From the NCBI GenBank assembly GCA_964454335.1, contig CAYVVT010000005.1, positions 186,001 to 250,000 on the forward strand: a stretch of DNA of 64,000 nt, written 5' to 3'. The stretch comes from CAYVVT01 sp964454335 (lineage in GTDB: Bacteria > Fidelibacterota > UBA8477 > JABMPR01). Every line of letters begins with the position of its first letter. The stretch's first letter is position 1. The position numbers were made by a program, and so were the translations under genes. This document shows positions 26,746 through 35,820 of the stretch, piece after piece. The notes beneath the pieces were generated by a model. That model worked only from the letters and a program-made list of their open reading frames with translations, did no database searches and had not been told where the DNA came from.

Positions 26746-29700
26746 ATGCATCGGAAACATTATACATACATATTCATGTTCACTGTGGTGTTGCTGGCTC
26801 CAGCGTTGCTCTGGGCCCAGGGGACACCCTACGCTGGTCCCGATGATCCCGCCGGTGATGTTGGTGTCGAACGAGACGGCGTTATGAACGGGAACAGGGT
26901 CTATCTCTATTTCCGGAACACTACGGAACTATCAGACTGGCCCCGGGCTTCTGTGTCAAAATGGCCCAATAACCCGGATGGGGTGAAGATGCTGGATGGA
27001 ATTGGCCTGTTATGCGGAGCCAAGGTGTACATCGAAGACGATCTGGATCCTGCCACGGTGGATACCATCCCCATTTTTGATGAACTGGATGTCTACAACC
27101 CCACCATTCCAAAACACACCCTCTATTATCTACAGACCAGTTACCGGGAGGAGATGGATACAGATCCCACCGGAACAATCGAATACGGGTTCTTCCCGGT
27201 GCCCGGCTATCTGAACCTGGATGGAGCATACCCGGCCATGAGCAACCTACCTGTTTCCTGGCCAACGGCCGGTTGGCCGGCACCAAACGGTCAACTCAAG
27301 TGGCAGGGTGAATGGGATGGTCGTTTCGGTCGCGGGGTCATCTACGCAGATCTGGAAACCTATTTCGTGGTGAACGATGCCCATGATCAGGAGTATCTGG
27401 GTATTGAGGACAAGGTTCGCTACTATCCCAGACCAGATCAATTCATACCAGATGACGCCACCTTCCAGGGGGGAGCACCTTGGGGTGGGCTGGGTCTGCG
27501 GGTGCAAACCCGAGGATTCCAATGGAACAATCCTCAGGCCCGTGACTGTATCTTCTGGGAATATTCAGTTGCCAATACATCCGATTACACATTACTGCAC
27601 GTTGCCTTTGGCTATTGGGTGGACAATGCAATCGGAGATGACGGCAGCGACGAACTGGCCTATTTCAACACTCTGCTGGATATGTCCTATTCCTGGGACA
27701 TCAATGGAATTGGTCAGGGGGGTCGTCCCACTGGAACTATGGGTTTTGCCTATCTGGAAAGTCCAGGTCTGCCATACGATATGCTGGACAATGACGAGGA
27801 CGGCCTGCTGAACGAAGCCCGCGATAATGCCCCCACCATGATCGTGGGTCCCCAGGGTTCACTCTATGACCTGAACAAGTTTCTCGATTTCTATGAACTG
27901 GAGGAAGCAGATCTCCGGGATCACTGGGATGCTGACGAGGATCAGGACTGGGACGATGGTGAGGATCTGAACGGCGACGGGATCTATCAGATCAGTGAGT
28001 TTGCCGGAGACGATGTCGGTTTGGATGGGGTCGGTCCTGGAGAACTTAACTATACGGGCCCGGATGAGGGTGAATGTAACCACATGCCGGATTTCGTTGA
28101 GGGCGTGGGTTGCGAACCCGATTTCAATGCCACCGATGTCTCGGAATCTGACATGGTGGGACTCACCTCCTTCCACCTGTTCCCGGTTCCCAGCCACGCC
28201 GTGTCCAATGAGACCCGCTGGTTCAAGAATGACAGGGCCATGTGGGACGTCATCGCCTCGGATACCTTGGACGAATACATTGATAACATATCAAACCTCA
28301 TTGAGGTGTTTGCCTCCGGGGTGTTCCCCCTTTACCAGGGACGTGTGGAGCGTATCTCCATGTCCGAACTGCATTCCTACGATCCTTTGGCAGGATTGCA
28401 ATCGGATGAGCACACAGCGCCGGCGCTCTACGAACAAAAGAAGATCGTCCAGGTGATCTATGAGAAGGATTACCGATTCGCCCAACCACCGGAAATGCCA
28501 ACACTCACGGCCTCCGCTGGTGACGGAGAGGTCGTGCTCACCTGGGATAATGTAGCTGATACCCGCACCCGTGATCCCTTCGTGGGCAATGTCAACGACT
28601 TCGAGGGCTACAAGGTTTTTCGCTCCACGGATCGCTGGATGTCCGATCCGGAGGTTATCACCGATGGCTATGGTACCCCTACCGGGCTTTTGCCCATCTA
28701 CCAATGTGATCTGAAAGATGACATCTTCGGATTCACTGATTTCGGCATGTATAACGGCATGGGATATAACCTGGGAGACGATACCGGGATAACGCACCTC
28801 TTCGTGGATAATACTGTGGAGAATGGCCGCACCTACTATTACGCTGTGGTGGCTTACGATTATGGCGCTCCGGATATAGGTCCTGGGATCGCACCATCAG
28901 AAAACAATATCGTCATCGATCTTGGTGACTATCAGGAAGTCCGCAGCATCGGCAAGAATGTCGCAATTGTCACACCCCATCAGCGTGCGGCCGGCTATAT
29001 CGAACCCAAGATCACAGCTGAAGAGGAGGGAGACTTATTCGGGAGTGGCGACATCACGCCTGAGATCCTCTCAGCAGGTGGATTGCAACAGAACCACACT
29101 TATCAGGTCAGCTTCGAGGTGGATACCATCAAGGCCATGAGTAATTACGAACATGGTCTGCTTTATGCCACCAGTGGGTACATGATCTATGACGTGACTG
29201 CAGATACCATGGAAGTTTATTCGGAGAATGCGGACCAGTATACCGGTGAGAATCTTGAATACGTTCCGGGTGATTCACTTGAGGCTGGGCAGGGATACAG
29301 TGATTTCTGGACACTGAATCGCTCGGCGGTCGTTTCATCGGACATATTTGATGGTCTGCGTATCACAATTGCACCGGAGGTTTCCATACCAAGCTATGAT
29401 TTTACGTCTTCTGGTTGGCTGGTGGGTGATGGCCTCATGCGGGTAACGCCCAGTACCCTGGAATCGCGTCTTCTGGCCTGGGATTATGAGATCATATTCA
29501 CCGGTGATGATTCCGCTTTTGTGGGGCAAACAACTCGTGGAACCGTTCGGGATACCGACGGCAGCACAGTGAGTTCTACAGCCTTGTTGAAGAACCTGCC
29601 CTTCGACTTCTATGTCCAGAACATCATGTTCGATGATACGACGACGGGGCAACCGGAGCTCTTCGATATCATGGGTGTCGATGTTAACGGCAACTTCATG

Positions 29701-30243
29701 TTTGACCTGTTTGAGGACAAACTGCTGGTAGGGCCGGTCACGACCAATGGCCGCTGGGGTGGCACCGTCTTCTCCATCGACTTTCAGTTAGCCAGCGAAG
29801 CCAGCTATCCTGATGTGGATGACGTATACCAGGTGAGATTCAAACGTCCTTTCTGGAAGGATGATGCAGTCCAGTTCACAGTTGAAGCAACTGACTCTCT
29901 GGATCTAGTCGATCTGAAAAGCACTATGGACAACATAAGGGTAGTACCCAATCCATATATCGCTACGAATACCATGGAGCCTGCCGTGCATATCACTTCA
30001 CTCAGTCAGCAACGCCGCCTCATGTTTACCAATATACCCTCGCAGTGCACGATAAAGATCTTCACCGTGAGTGGTTATTTGGTGGATCAGATCGATGTGG
30101 ACAATGAGCCCAACTACGGCATCGTGCACTGGGACTTGTTATCACGTGAAGGTTTGGACATCGCTGCAGGTATGTACGTGTACCATGTGGAGTCAACCCT
30201 TACCGGTGACACCAAACTCGGCAAATTTGCGGTCGTGAAGTAG
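26746..30243 (+). CDS. large secreted Por-tail protein, presumed receptor partner
   Basis: A 1165-residue protein with signal peptide (VVLLAPALLWAQ) that I cannot place in a named enzyme family. Visible parts: an N-terminal beta-rich region; acidic calcium-loop-like stretches at about residues 348-360 (DNDEDGLLNEARDN) and 395-415 (DADEDQDWDDG, then DLNGDGIY); a fibronectin-like segment near 585 (GDGEVVLTWDNVAD, EGYKVFRSTDRW); and a C-terminal sorting domain (VVPNPYIATN, then AAGMYVYHVESTLTGDTK). No catalytic residues stand out. It starts eight bases after the receptor stop and precedes a PorV-like protein, so it is likely translated with them and placed on the surface. It may replace SusD as a glycan-capturing lid; that is inference. 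Confidence 0.6.
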   Translation: MHRKHYTYIFMFTVVLLAPALLWAQGTPYAGPDDPAGDVGVERDGVMNGNRVYLYFRNTTELSDWPRASVSKWPNNPDGVKMLDGIGLLCGAKVYIEDDLDPATVDTIPIFDELDVYNPTIPKHTLYYLQTSYREEMDTDPTGTIEYGFFPVPGYLNLDGAYPAMSNLPVSWPTAGWPAPNGQLKWQGEWDGRFGRGVIYADLETYFVVNDAHDQEYLGIEDKVRYYPRPDQFIPDDATFQGGAPWGGLGLRVQTRGFQWNNPQARDCIFWEYSVANTSDYTLLHVAFGYWVDNAIGDDGSDELAYFNTLLDMSYSWDINGIGQGGRPTGTMGFAYLESPGLPYDMLDNDEDGLLNEARDNAPTMIVGPQGSLYDLNKFLDFYELEEADLRDHWDADEDQDWDDGEDLNGDGIYQISEFAGDDVGLDGVGPGELNYTGPDEGECNHMPDFVEGVGCEPDFNATDVSESDMVGLTSFHLFPVPSHAVSNETRWFKNDRAMWDVIASDTLDEYIDNISNLIEVFASGVFPLYQGRVERISMSELHSYDPLAGLQSDEHTAPALYEQKKIVQVIYEKDYRFAQPPEMPTLTASAGDGEVVLTWDNVADTRTRDPFVGNVNDFEGYKVFRSTDRWMSDPEVITDGYGTPTGLLPIYQCDLKDDIFGFTDFGMYNGMGYNLGDDTGITHLFVDNTVENGRTYYYAVVAYDYGAPDIGPGIAPSENNIVIDLGDYQEVRSIGKNVAIVTPHQRAAGYIEPKITAEEEGDLFGSGDITPEILSAGGLQQNHTYQVSFEVDTIKAMSNYEHGLLYATSGYMIYDVTADTMEVYSENADQYTGENLEYVPGDSLEAGQGYSDFWTLNRSAVVSSDIFDGLRITIAPEVSIPSYDFTSSGWLVGDGLMRVTPSTLESRLLAWDYEIIFTGDDSAFVGQTTRGTVRDTDGSTVSSTALLKNLPFDFYVQNIMFDDTTTGQPELFDIMGVDVNGNFMFDLFEDKLLVGPVTTNGRWGGTVFSIDFQLASEASYPDVDDVYQVRFKRPFWKDDAVQFTVEATDSLDLVDLKSTMDNIRVVPNPYIATNTMEPAVHITSLSQQRRLMFTNIPSQCTIKIFTVSGYLVDQIDVDNEPNYGIVHWDLLSREGLDIAAGMYVYHVESTLTGDTKLGKFAVVK

Positions 30244-30253
30244 GAGGATGATC

Positions 30254-31303
30254 ATGAATACAATTACAAGAATCTTCATCGTCCTCATTATAGCTGCCCC
30301 ACTGCTTGCAGAGGAAATCCACCGGACCGGCAATACCACCGCCAGTTTTCTGGAAATTGGTATGGGCAGTGCGCCCTCAGCCATGGGAGAAGCTTACGTG
30401 GCCATGACCGGTAACCTGGCTTCGGCCTACTGGAATCCAGCTGGTCTCGCTTACCTGGATAAGAGTCAATTGCTCTTTATGCACCAACCCTGGATCGTAG
30501 ACATCAATACGGTCTATGCCAGTGGTGCCCTCGTGGTCCCCAGGGTTGGGACCATCGCGCTTAGCGTTACCCAAGTGGGCTATGGTGACATGGAAGTGAC
30601 AACCCTTAGCGCTCAGGATGGTACCGGGGAGTTGTTTACTGCTAACGATATGGCTGCAGGTTTCACCTTTTCCCGCCGACTGGCTCAATGGTTCGGTTTT
30701 GGTGTCACCGGTAAGTACATAAAATCCCAGATCCGTCACATGAGTGCCTCGGCTGGAGCCATCGATATGGGTGTCATCGTCAATACGGATTTCTTCTCCC
30801 GCACTGGTAATCGACTGGATGGTCTTACCATCGGAATGAGCTTCTCCAACTACGGAACCCGCATGCGCTATGATGGGATCGACCTTTTAAGGGATATCGA
30901 TATCAGTTTATTCGAGAATGGTAACTTCGCCGATGTACGTGGCCAGTTCCGTACATCAGAGTGGGAGTTGCCCCTGATCTTCCGCATCGGAGTTACCCTG
31001 AAGCCCATTGTTTCTGCCAACCAGCAATTGGTGCTAGCGGTGGATCTACTGCACCCCAATAACAACCCGGAATCCATCAATACAGGTATCGAATACAGCC
31101 TTCGGATTCCCAACGCTGGAAAATTTCATCTCCGTGGCGGATATAAGGCCTTAGGGATGGAGAAGTCGGAGTTCGGTCTCACTGGAGGAGGCGGTTTTGA
31201 GATGTTTCTCATGGGTAACCGGGCCATCACCATAGACTACGCTTTCAAGGAGATCGGAATCCTTGGCAGGACCCATGCATACACCATTGGTGTTACGCTA
31301 TAA
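30254..31303 (+). CDS. PorV/PorQ-family (UPF0164) outer-membrane protein
   Basis: ATG 30254 is preferred because GGAGG lies six bases upstream; the ATG at 30248 sits directly on that site. The 349-residue product has a signal peptide and the PorV-type opening FLEIGMGSAPSAMGEAYVA, with SAYWNPAGLA a few residues later. It continues as a beta-barrel ending in YTIGVTL. In Bacteroidota PorV shuttles or attaches type IX cargo at the surface. Here it lies between a Por-tail protein and a SurA-like lipoprotein inside a glucan operon. A dedicated copy for the cargo of this locus is the natural reading. Confidence 0.82.
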   Translation: MNTITRIFIVLIIAAPLLAEEIHRTGNTTASFLEIGMGSAPSAMGEAYVAMTGNLASAYWNPAGLAYLDKSQLLFMHQPWIVDINTVYASGALVVPRVGTIALSVTQVGYGDMEVTTLSAQDGTGELFTANDMAAGFTFSRRLAQWFGFGVTGKYIKSQIRHMSASAGAIDMGVIVNTDFFSRTGNRLDGLTIGMSFSNYGTRMRYDGIDLLRDIDISLFENGNFADVRGQFRTSEWELPLIFRIGVTLKPIVSANQQLVLAVDLLHPNNNPESINTGIEYSLRIPNAGKFHLRGGYKALGMEKSEFGLTGGGGFEMFLMGNRAITIDYAFKEIGILGRTHAYTIGVTL

Positions 31304-31307
31304 GAAC

Positions 31308-32825
31308 ATGAGAAATGTAACCAAAAGGGCTATTCAGGTCATCATCTGGATGGCCCTTTTGCTATTTGCAGGCTGTGAACGACAGCAGGAACTGGAGCCG
31401 GCAGGGACGGTTCTGGCGCTCGTCGGCGACAGAGTCATCACCCTGGATGATTTCATCCGTAGATCAGAATACACATTAAGGCCGGATTACTGTTCAGGGG
31501 ACAACTATATCCACAAGAAGATCATCCTGAATTCCCTTATAGCCGAGAAACTCATTGCCCTTGACGCTGAGGACTCCTCGCCCCTGGATACGAATATGGC
31601 ATTTCAGGATTACCTTGATGGCCGCCTGGAACAGACCATGCGTCAGTTGTTGTACAAGAAACAGGCTCACGAAACAACAATTGTGGATTCGACGCAGCAT
31701 CATGAAGCCTTCAAGCTAGCAGGCAGGACGGTCAACGTCAATTATTACACCTTGTCTGATTCTGCATCTGCCTACGCCTTCCAGCAGGCAATAGAAGGCG
31801 GGGCAGGTTTTAAAGAGATCTATTCTTATCTCTATCAGTCAGACTCCCTGCCTTCACGAGAGATAAACTGGTTTGACCGGGAGGTCGATGTCATCCACGA
31901 TGTGCTCTTTGATCCCTTGTTGGTCAGGGGCCAGGTCCTTGGCCCGCTGTACACCGGTGATGGAAGTATCCTGGTCATGCAGGTCGGGGGCTGGACTGAC
32001 AGCAAGGTCGTCACGCAGTCCGCTGTACAGCAACGCTGGACAGACGTAGGTGAGAGACTCCACACAAGAGTTGCGGGTGAACGATATGAGGCCTATGTAG
32101 CCTCAATAATGGCAGGCAAACGGCTGGATCTGAACGAAGCTGTGTTCATACCATACGCCCGGGCTGCTGCCGACCAGTATCTGAGCACAAAGGAGGAGAA
32201 GAAGGCAGCTCTGAATCAGGCCCTCTGGGATCTGGAAGAACATCTGGAAACCAACCCTGTTGAAGCATTTCCGGAGGTGCAGAAGCAGGAACCGCTCTTC
32301 AGTGTTGATGGTGTGCAATGGTCGGTGAAGGATTACGAAAGCTATCTTCGCAAGCATCCACTGGTCTTCAGGAAGCGGCAGATGGGTCGCAGTGAGTTCC
32401 CCGAGCAACTGAAGTTCGCCATTGCTGACATGATCCGGGATCATTACGTCACCGAGCGGGCCTATGAGCTTGGCTATGACCAGTTCCCTGAAGTAAAACA
32501 GGCTCGTGCACTGTGGTCTGATTCATATGTCAGCCGTCAGCAGCGTCTGGACTATCTCCTGGCTCAAGGTGATGCGGGGATCGATACATTGACTCAGAAC
32601 CGGATCTTCAAGGAATATCTCGATCCCTGGGTGGATTCACTCCAAGAGAAGTATGATGATCGCATCGAGATCAATATGGACCTGTTCGAATCCATCGAGA
32701 TCACAACGGTACCCATGATGGTGAGCCAGAGGGGGGTTCCCTTCCCGCTCATGATGCCTTCCTTTCCACTGCTCACCACAGATGACAGGTTAGATTATGG
32801 TAGTGACATGGGAGAGGAATCATGA
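31308..32825 (+). CDS. SurA/PpiC-like periplasmic chaperone lipoprotein
   Basis: ATG 31308, five bases after the previous stop, gives 505 residues with a lipoprotein signal (ALLLFAGC). The N-terminal region resembles SurA-type chaperones (VLALVGDRVITLDDFIRRSE, then HKKIILNSLIAEKLIALDAE). A parvulin-like segment follows (INWFDREVD, LGPLYTGDGSILVMQVGGW), but it looks degenerate. A C-terminal helical part is present. Such lipoproteins assist outer-membrane barrels or secreted cargo. Its position after the PorV-like gene, with ATGA overlap to a GH16 gene, suggests assembly of the receptor or Por-tail proteins of this operon. Fold call is moderate; function inferred. Confidence 0.65.
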   Translation: MRNVTKRAIQVIIWMALLLFAGCERQQELEPAGTVLALVGDRVITLDDFIRRSEYTLRPDYCSGDNYIHKKIILNSLIAEKLIALDAEDSSPLDTNMAFQDYLDGRLEQTMRQLLYKKQAHETTIVDSTQHHEAFKLAGRTVNVNYYTLSDSASAYAFQQAIEGGAGFKEIYSYLYQSDSLPSREINWFDREVDVIHDVLFDPLLVRGQVLGPLYTGDGSILVMQVGGWTDSKVVTQSAVQQRWTDVGERLHTRVAGERYEAYVASIMAGKRLDLNEAVFIPYARAAADQYLSTKEEKKAALNQALWDLEEHLETNPVEAFPEVQKQEPLFSVDGVQWSVKDYESYLRKHPLVFRKRQMGRSEFPEQLKFAIADMIRDHYVTERAYELGYDQFPEVKQARALWSDSYVSRQQRLDYLLAQGDAGIDTLTQNRIFKEYLDPWVDSLQEKYDDRIEINMDLFESIEITTVPMMVSQRGVPFPLMMPSFPLLTTDDRLDYGSDMGEES

Positions 32826-34642
32826 AAACATGTCGATATACCTGGTTCACCCTTGTATTCAGCCTTCTTATGGTTACCTGCCTCGGCCAACCGTATCGAG
32901 GGGCAGAACTGCGCAGCCTGGATTACCTCCAGTACGGACGCTTCAGCGTCAGTATGAAATCGGCTCAGGGAAATGGCGTCCTGTCGACGCTATTCACCTA
33001 TAACGACCAGTACCCTGCCAGCAACTGGGCTGAGATCGACATTGAAGTTCTGGGACGCTGGCCGGATAACATCGACCTCAATGTCATCGACGAGAATGGT
33101 TCCCATCTGCGTCAGCATCCCATGGATCTGAACGTCCACCTGGATTATCACGAATACACCTTTGAGTGGACACCGGATTACGTGGCCTGGTTCTTTGATG
33201 GTGAAGAGCTGTATCGACAGACCCAGGAGCATATTTCAGATCTTACCGAACCTGGAAAATTCATGATGAATACCTGGCGGCCGGTTTATGAGGACTGGAC
33301 TGGTGTCTGGGATGAGAGAGTGCTGCCCCGTTTCTCTTATTATGAATGGGCCTCATATGCAGCCTATACACCCGGTGAGGGGAACACGGGGACGGATGAT
33401 AATTTCACCGAACTCTGGCGGGACGAATTTGAGGTATTTGACAGCACACGTTGGGAGAAGAGTGATGACCATACCTGGCCGGGAAACAATGCCCTGCTGG
33501 TGGAGGAGAATATTGTTTACCTGGACGGCAAACTGATCCTATGCCTCACCATGCCCGGGGAGGAAGGTTTCCAGGACAACACAAAACCCTACCTGCTCTG
33601 GGCCCGTGCCATGGGAGAAGACTCGGTGGTGGTGCGCTTTACGGAGGAGTTGGATCTCAACACCGCCGGAATGGCGGGCAACTATGTCATCAGCGGTGTC
33701 AGCGTAGAAGCTGCGACTCTGCAAGAGGACCAGCTTACCGTGGGATTAAGTGTATCAGGATTGGACTTGAGTGCCAACTACACGCTCTTCATCCTGGGGA
33801 TCAAGGACGATGCAGTCCCGCCGAACACACAGTTGGGTAACTCAGTAGCTATCGATATGCCACAACCCCTTGAGTTACCGGTGAGGATCGACTGTGCCGG
33901 TCCCGGTCGTCAGGGCTTCATGACTGATCAATGGTGGTCTTCAGCGGTGGAATACGGACATGAAGGTGGCAATTATCAGGAAGCGGGCTGGTTCCCCAAT
34001 CTCGAAGGGACCGTGCATGATTCTGTGATGGCGACATCACTGAACCGATTCTCCCGGTACCATGTGCGACTGGATCCCGGCTGGTTTGACATCCAATTGC
34101 ATTTTGCCGAGCATTTCTATGACGAGGCAGGGGAACGCGTTTTCGAGCTATTCGTGGAGGGGGATCTCATCGAACCCACTCTGGATATCTATGGACAGGT
34201 TGGGAATAGTGGTGTTTACACAGTTGGACTGAACAACAGGCGTATCCGGGACGGCTCCCTGGACATTCTCTGTGCTGCCACCATCTATGGCGTTGGCTAC
34301 GGGTATGCCGGTCCCGTGCTGAACGCTATTGAGATCGATGGGAACTTCATCGTGGATTCAGATGAGCAGAAATTGCCCGATCAGTTCAGGTTCACAGGTA
34401 ACTATCCCAATCCCTTCAACGCGTCAACGACATTCCATTTCAGTCTTCCTGAGAGGTCGAAGGTTGAACTTTCCATTTATGATCTCCAGGGTAGAGTACT
34501 TGAGACCATAACTTCCCGAAAGTTTGATGCCGGCGATCATCAATTGAGCTGGTCTGCAGGTCTTCTGCCAAGTGGCATCTATGTGTCCAGATTCAGTGCA
34601 GTTGGATTTAACCAGACCAGCAAGCTGATCGTCATCAAGTAG
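32822..34642 (+). CDS. circularly permuted GH16 beta-glucanase with Ig-like, malectin-like and Por-tail domains
   Basis: 606 residues, start overlapping the upstream stop (ATGA). After a signal peptide the mature protein begins at PYRGAELRSLDYLQYGRFSV, normally the middle of a GH16 domain. The active-site motif EIDIE lies at 71-75. The strands that open ordinary GH16 enzymes come last, at about 195-246 (FTELWRDEFEVFDSTRWEKS, then LDGKLILCLTMPGE). This is the arrangement of the Fibrobacter succinogenes 1,3-1,4-beta-glucanase. Next come an Ig-like SbsA-type domain (about 258-345), a malectin-like glucose-binding domain (about 351-505: FDIQLHFAEHFYDEAGERVF) and the sorting tail (NYPNPFNAST). A surface endo-glucanase is likely; 1,3-1,4 versus 1,3 specificity is open. 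Confidence 0.87.
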   Translation: MKTCRYTWFTLVFSLLMVTCLGQPYRGAELRSLDYLQYGRFSVSMKSAQGNGVLSTLFTYNDQYPASNWAEIDIEVLGRWPDNIDLNVIDENGSHLRQHPMDLNVHLDYHEYTFEWTPDYVAWFFDGEELYRQTQEHISDLTEPGKFMMNTWRPVYEDWTGVWDERVLPRFSYYEWASYAAYTPGEGNTGTDDNFTELWRDEFEVFDSTRWEKSDDHTWPGNNALLVEENIVYLDGKLILCLTMPGEEGFQDNTKPYLLWARAMGEDSVVVRFTEELDLNTAGMAGNYVISGVSVEAATLQEDQLTVGLSVSGLDLSANYTLFILGIKDDAVPPNTQLGNSVAIDMPQPLELPVRIDCAGPGRQGFMTDQWWSSAVEYGHEGGNYQEAGWFPNLEGTVHDSVMATSLNRFSRYHVRLDPGWFDIQLHFAEHFYDEAGERVFELFVEGDLIEPTLDIYGQVGNSGVYTVGLNNRRIRDGSLDILCAATIYGVGYGYAGPVLNAIEIDGNFIVDSDEQKLPDQFRFTGNYPNPFNASTTFHFSLPERSKVELSIYDLQGRVLETITSRKFDAGDHQLSWSAGLLPSGIYVSRFSAVGFNQTSKLIVIK

Positions 34643-34668
34643 AGGCTGTCACGCAGTTACGAGGTACT

Positions 34669-35811
34669 ATGAGATCGCTGACAGCACTCGGATTGATCCT
34701 CATCAGCAGCGCTCTGTTTACGAATCCCCTCAGAGCACAATTTGCCTTCAATATGCATTATCCAATGTCCGTTGGACAGGAGTGGCAGTTTACCGCCGAG
34801 GATTATCCCTGGGACGTGTACGATACCATCGTGGATACAACTCGTGTGAACGGGCATCTATTCTACCGTCTGGATCTCGTCCTCTCCACACAGGAGGCGT
34901 GGTTGCGTCCAGAAAATGAGCAAGTGTATCTACTCGATCTCAGCGACAGTACGGAGCATTTGCTCTTCGATTTCGCAGCGGAAATCAACAGCGTCTGGCC
35001 AATACCGGCCGGGTATGAGCTGGAGTATGGTGACAGTATCAGGATCATCTCACGGATGGATACCCTTCATAATCCAGTCAGAGACTTTGTGAGGTGCACT
35101 CGTTTTGTCCACTATAATTCGGTTTGGGATGGCGGTAGATCGGAGACCTGCTTCTCCAGGGACTATGGACCGGTTTACTTCGCCCAGGAGAGCGAATCCG
35201 GAGTCACAGATTTCAATCTGGTCACGACACCACTTGACACGCTGATGATGAGGGGTGTGTATACATTTGTTGGCAATCCCTGTACGACCTATCCCTGCCT
35301 TCCGGGAATCGTGGCGGCCATGATGGGAGATGGGATCGAGTTTGTGCTCCTGATCAATGGAATATGGAGTAGTCAGCCGATCTCCTGGAATGGGGTAACA
35401 CCCATGTTGGATGATTCAATCGAGGTCACAGCTGTCTACGAGGAGCACTTCGATATCTTTGGTGAGCGTTACTATACGCTAGATCTGGTGGATCTCAGCA
35501 TTATTCAGAATACCACGGATCTCATGGAGCCATCCGTCTCCTTCACTCCGTCACAATTTGATCTTCATGTCGCGCCCAATCCATTCAATGGCGAAACACG
35601 AATTTCATTCAATCTGCTGCAAACACAGTCACTCGCTCTGGCGATCTTTGATGCCAGGGGACGCAGGGTCTTTGATCTACCTGTCGGAATGTACACGGCA
35701 GGCAGGCACACGATTCAATGGTCACCAGGGGAGCTTCCCAGTGGTACCTACTTTGCATTCATTGAGTCCCGTGATGAAGTACAGATGACAAAAACATTAC
35801 TGATCAAATAG
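34669..35811 (+). CDS. secreted protein of unknown function with Por-type tail
   Basis: 380 residues with signal peptide (LILISSALFTNPLRAQ). The central 270 residues are beta-rich with no family I recognise; three cysteines cluster in NPCTTYPCLPG and nearby, and another pair lies near 145-160. The C-terminal 80 residues are a FlgD-like sorting domain (VAPNPFNGETRISF, then SGTYFAFIESRDE, ending LLIK). It sits between the two permuted GH16 genes with gaps of 26 and 9 bases, so it is co-expressed with them. A glucan-binding or accessory role is possible but not shown by sequence. Confidence 0.6.
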   Translation: MRSLTALGLILISSALFTNPLRAQFAFNMHYPMSVGQEWQFTAEDYPWDVYDTIVDTTRVNGHLFYRLDLVLSTQEAWLRPENEQVYLLDLSDSTEHLLFDFAAEINSVWPIPAGYELEYGDSIRIISRMDTLHNPVRDFVRCTRFVHYNSVWDGGRSETCFSRDYGPVYFAQESESGVTDFNLVTTPLDTLMMRGVYTFVGNPCTTYPCLPGIVAAMMGDGIEFVLLINGIWSSQPISWNGVTPMLDDSIEVTAVYEEHFDIFGERYYTLDLVDLSIIQNTTDLMEPSVSFTPSQFDLHVAPNPFNGETRISFNLLQTQSLALAIFDARGRRVFDLPVGMYTAGRHTIQWSPGELPSGTYFAFIESRDEVQMTKTLLIK

Positions 35812-35820
35812 GTTACTCAA

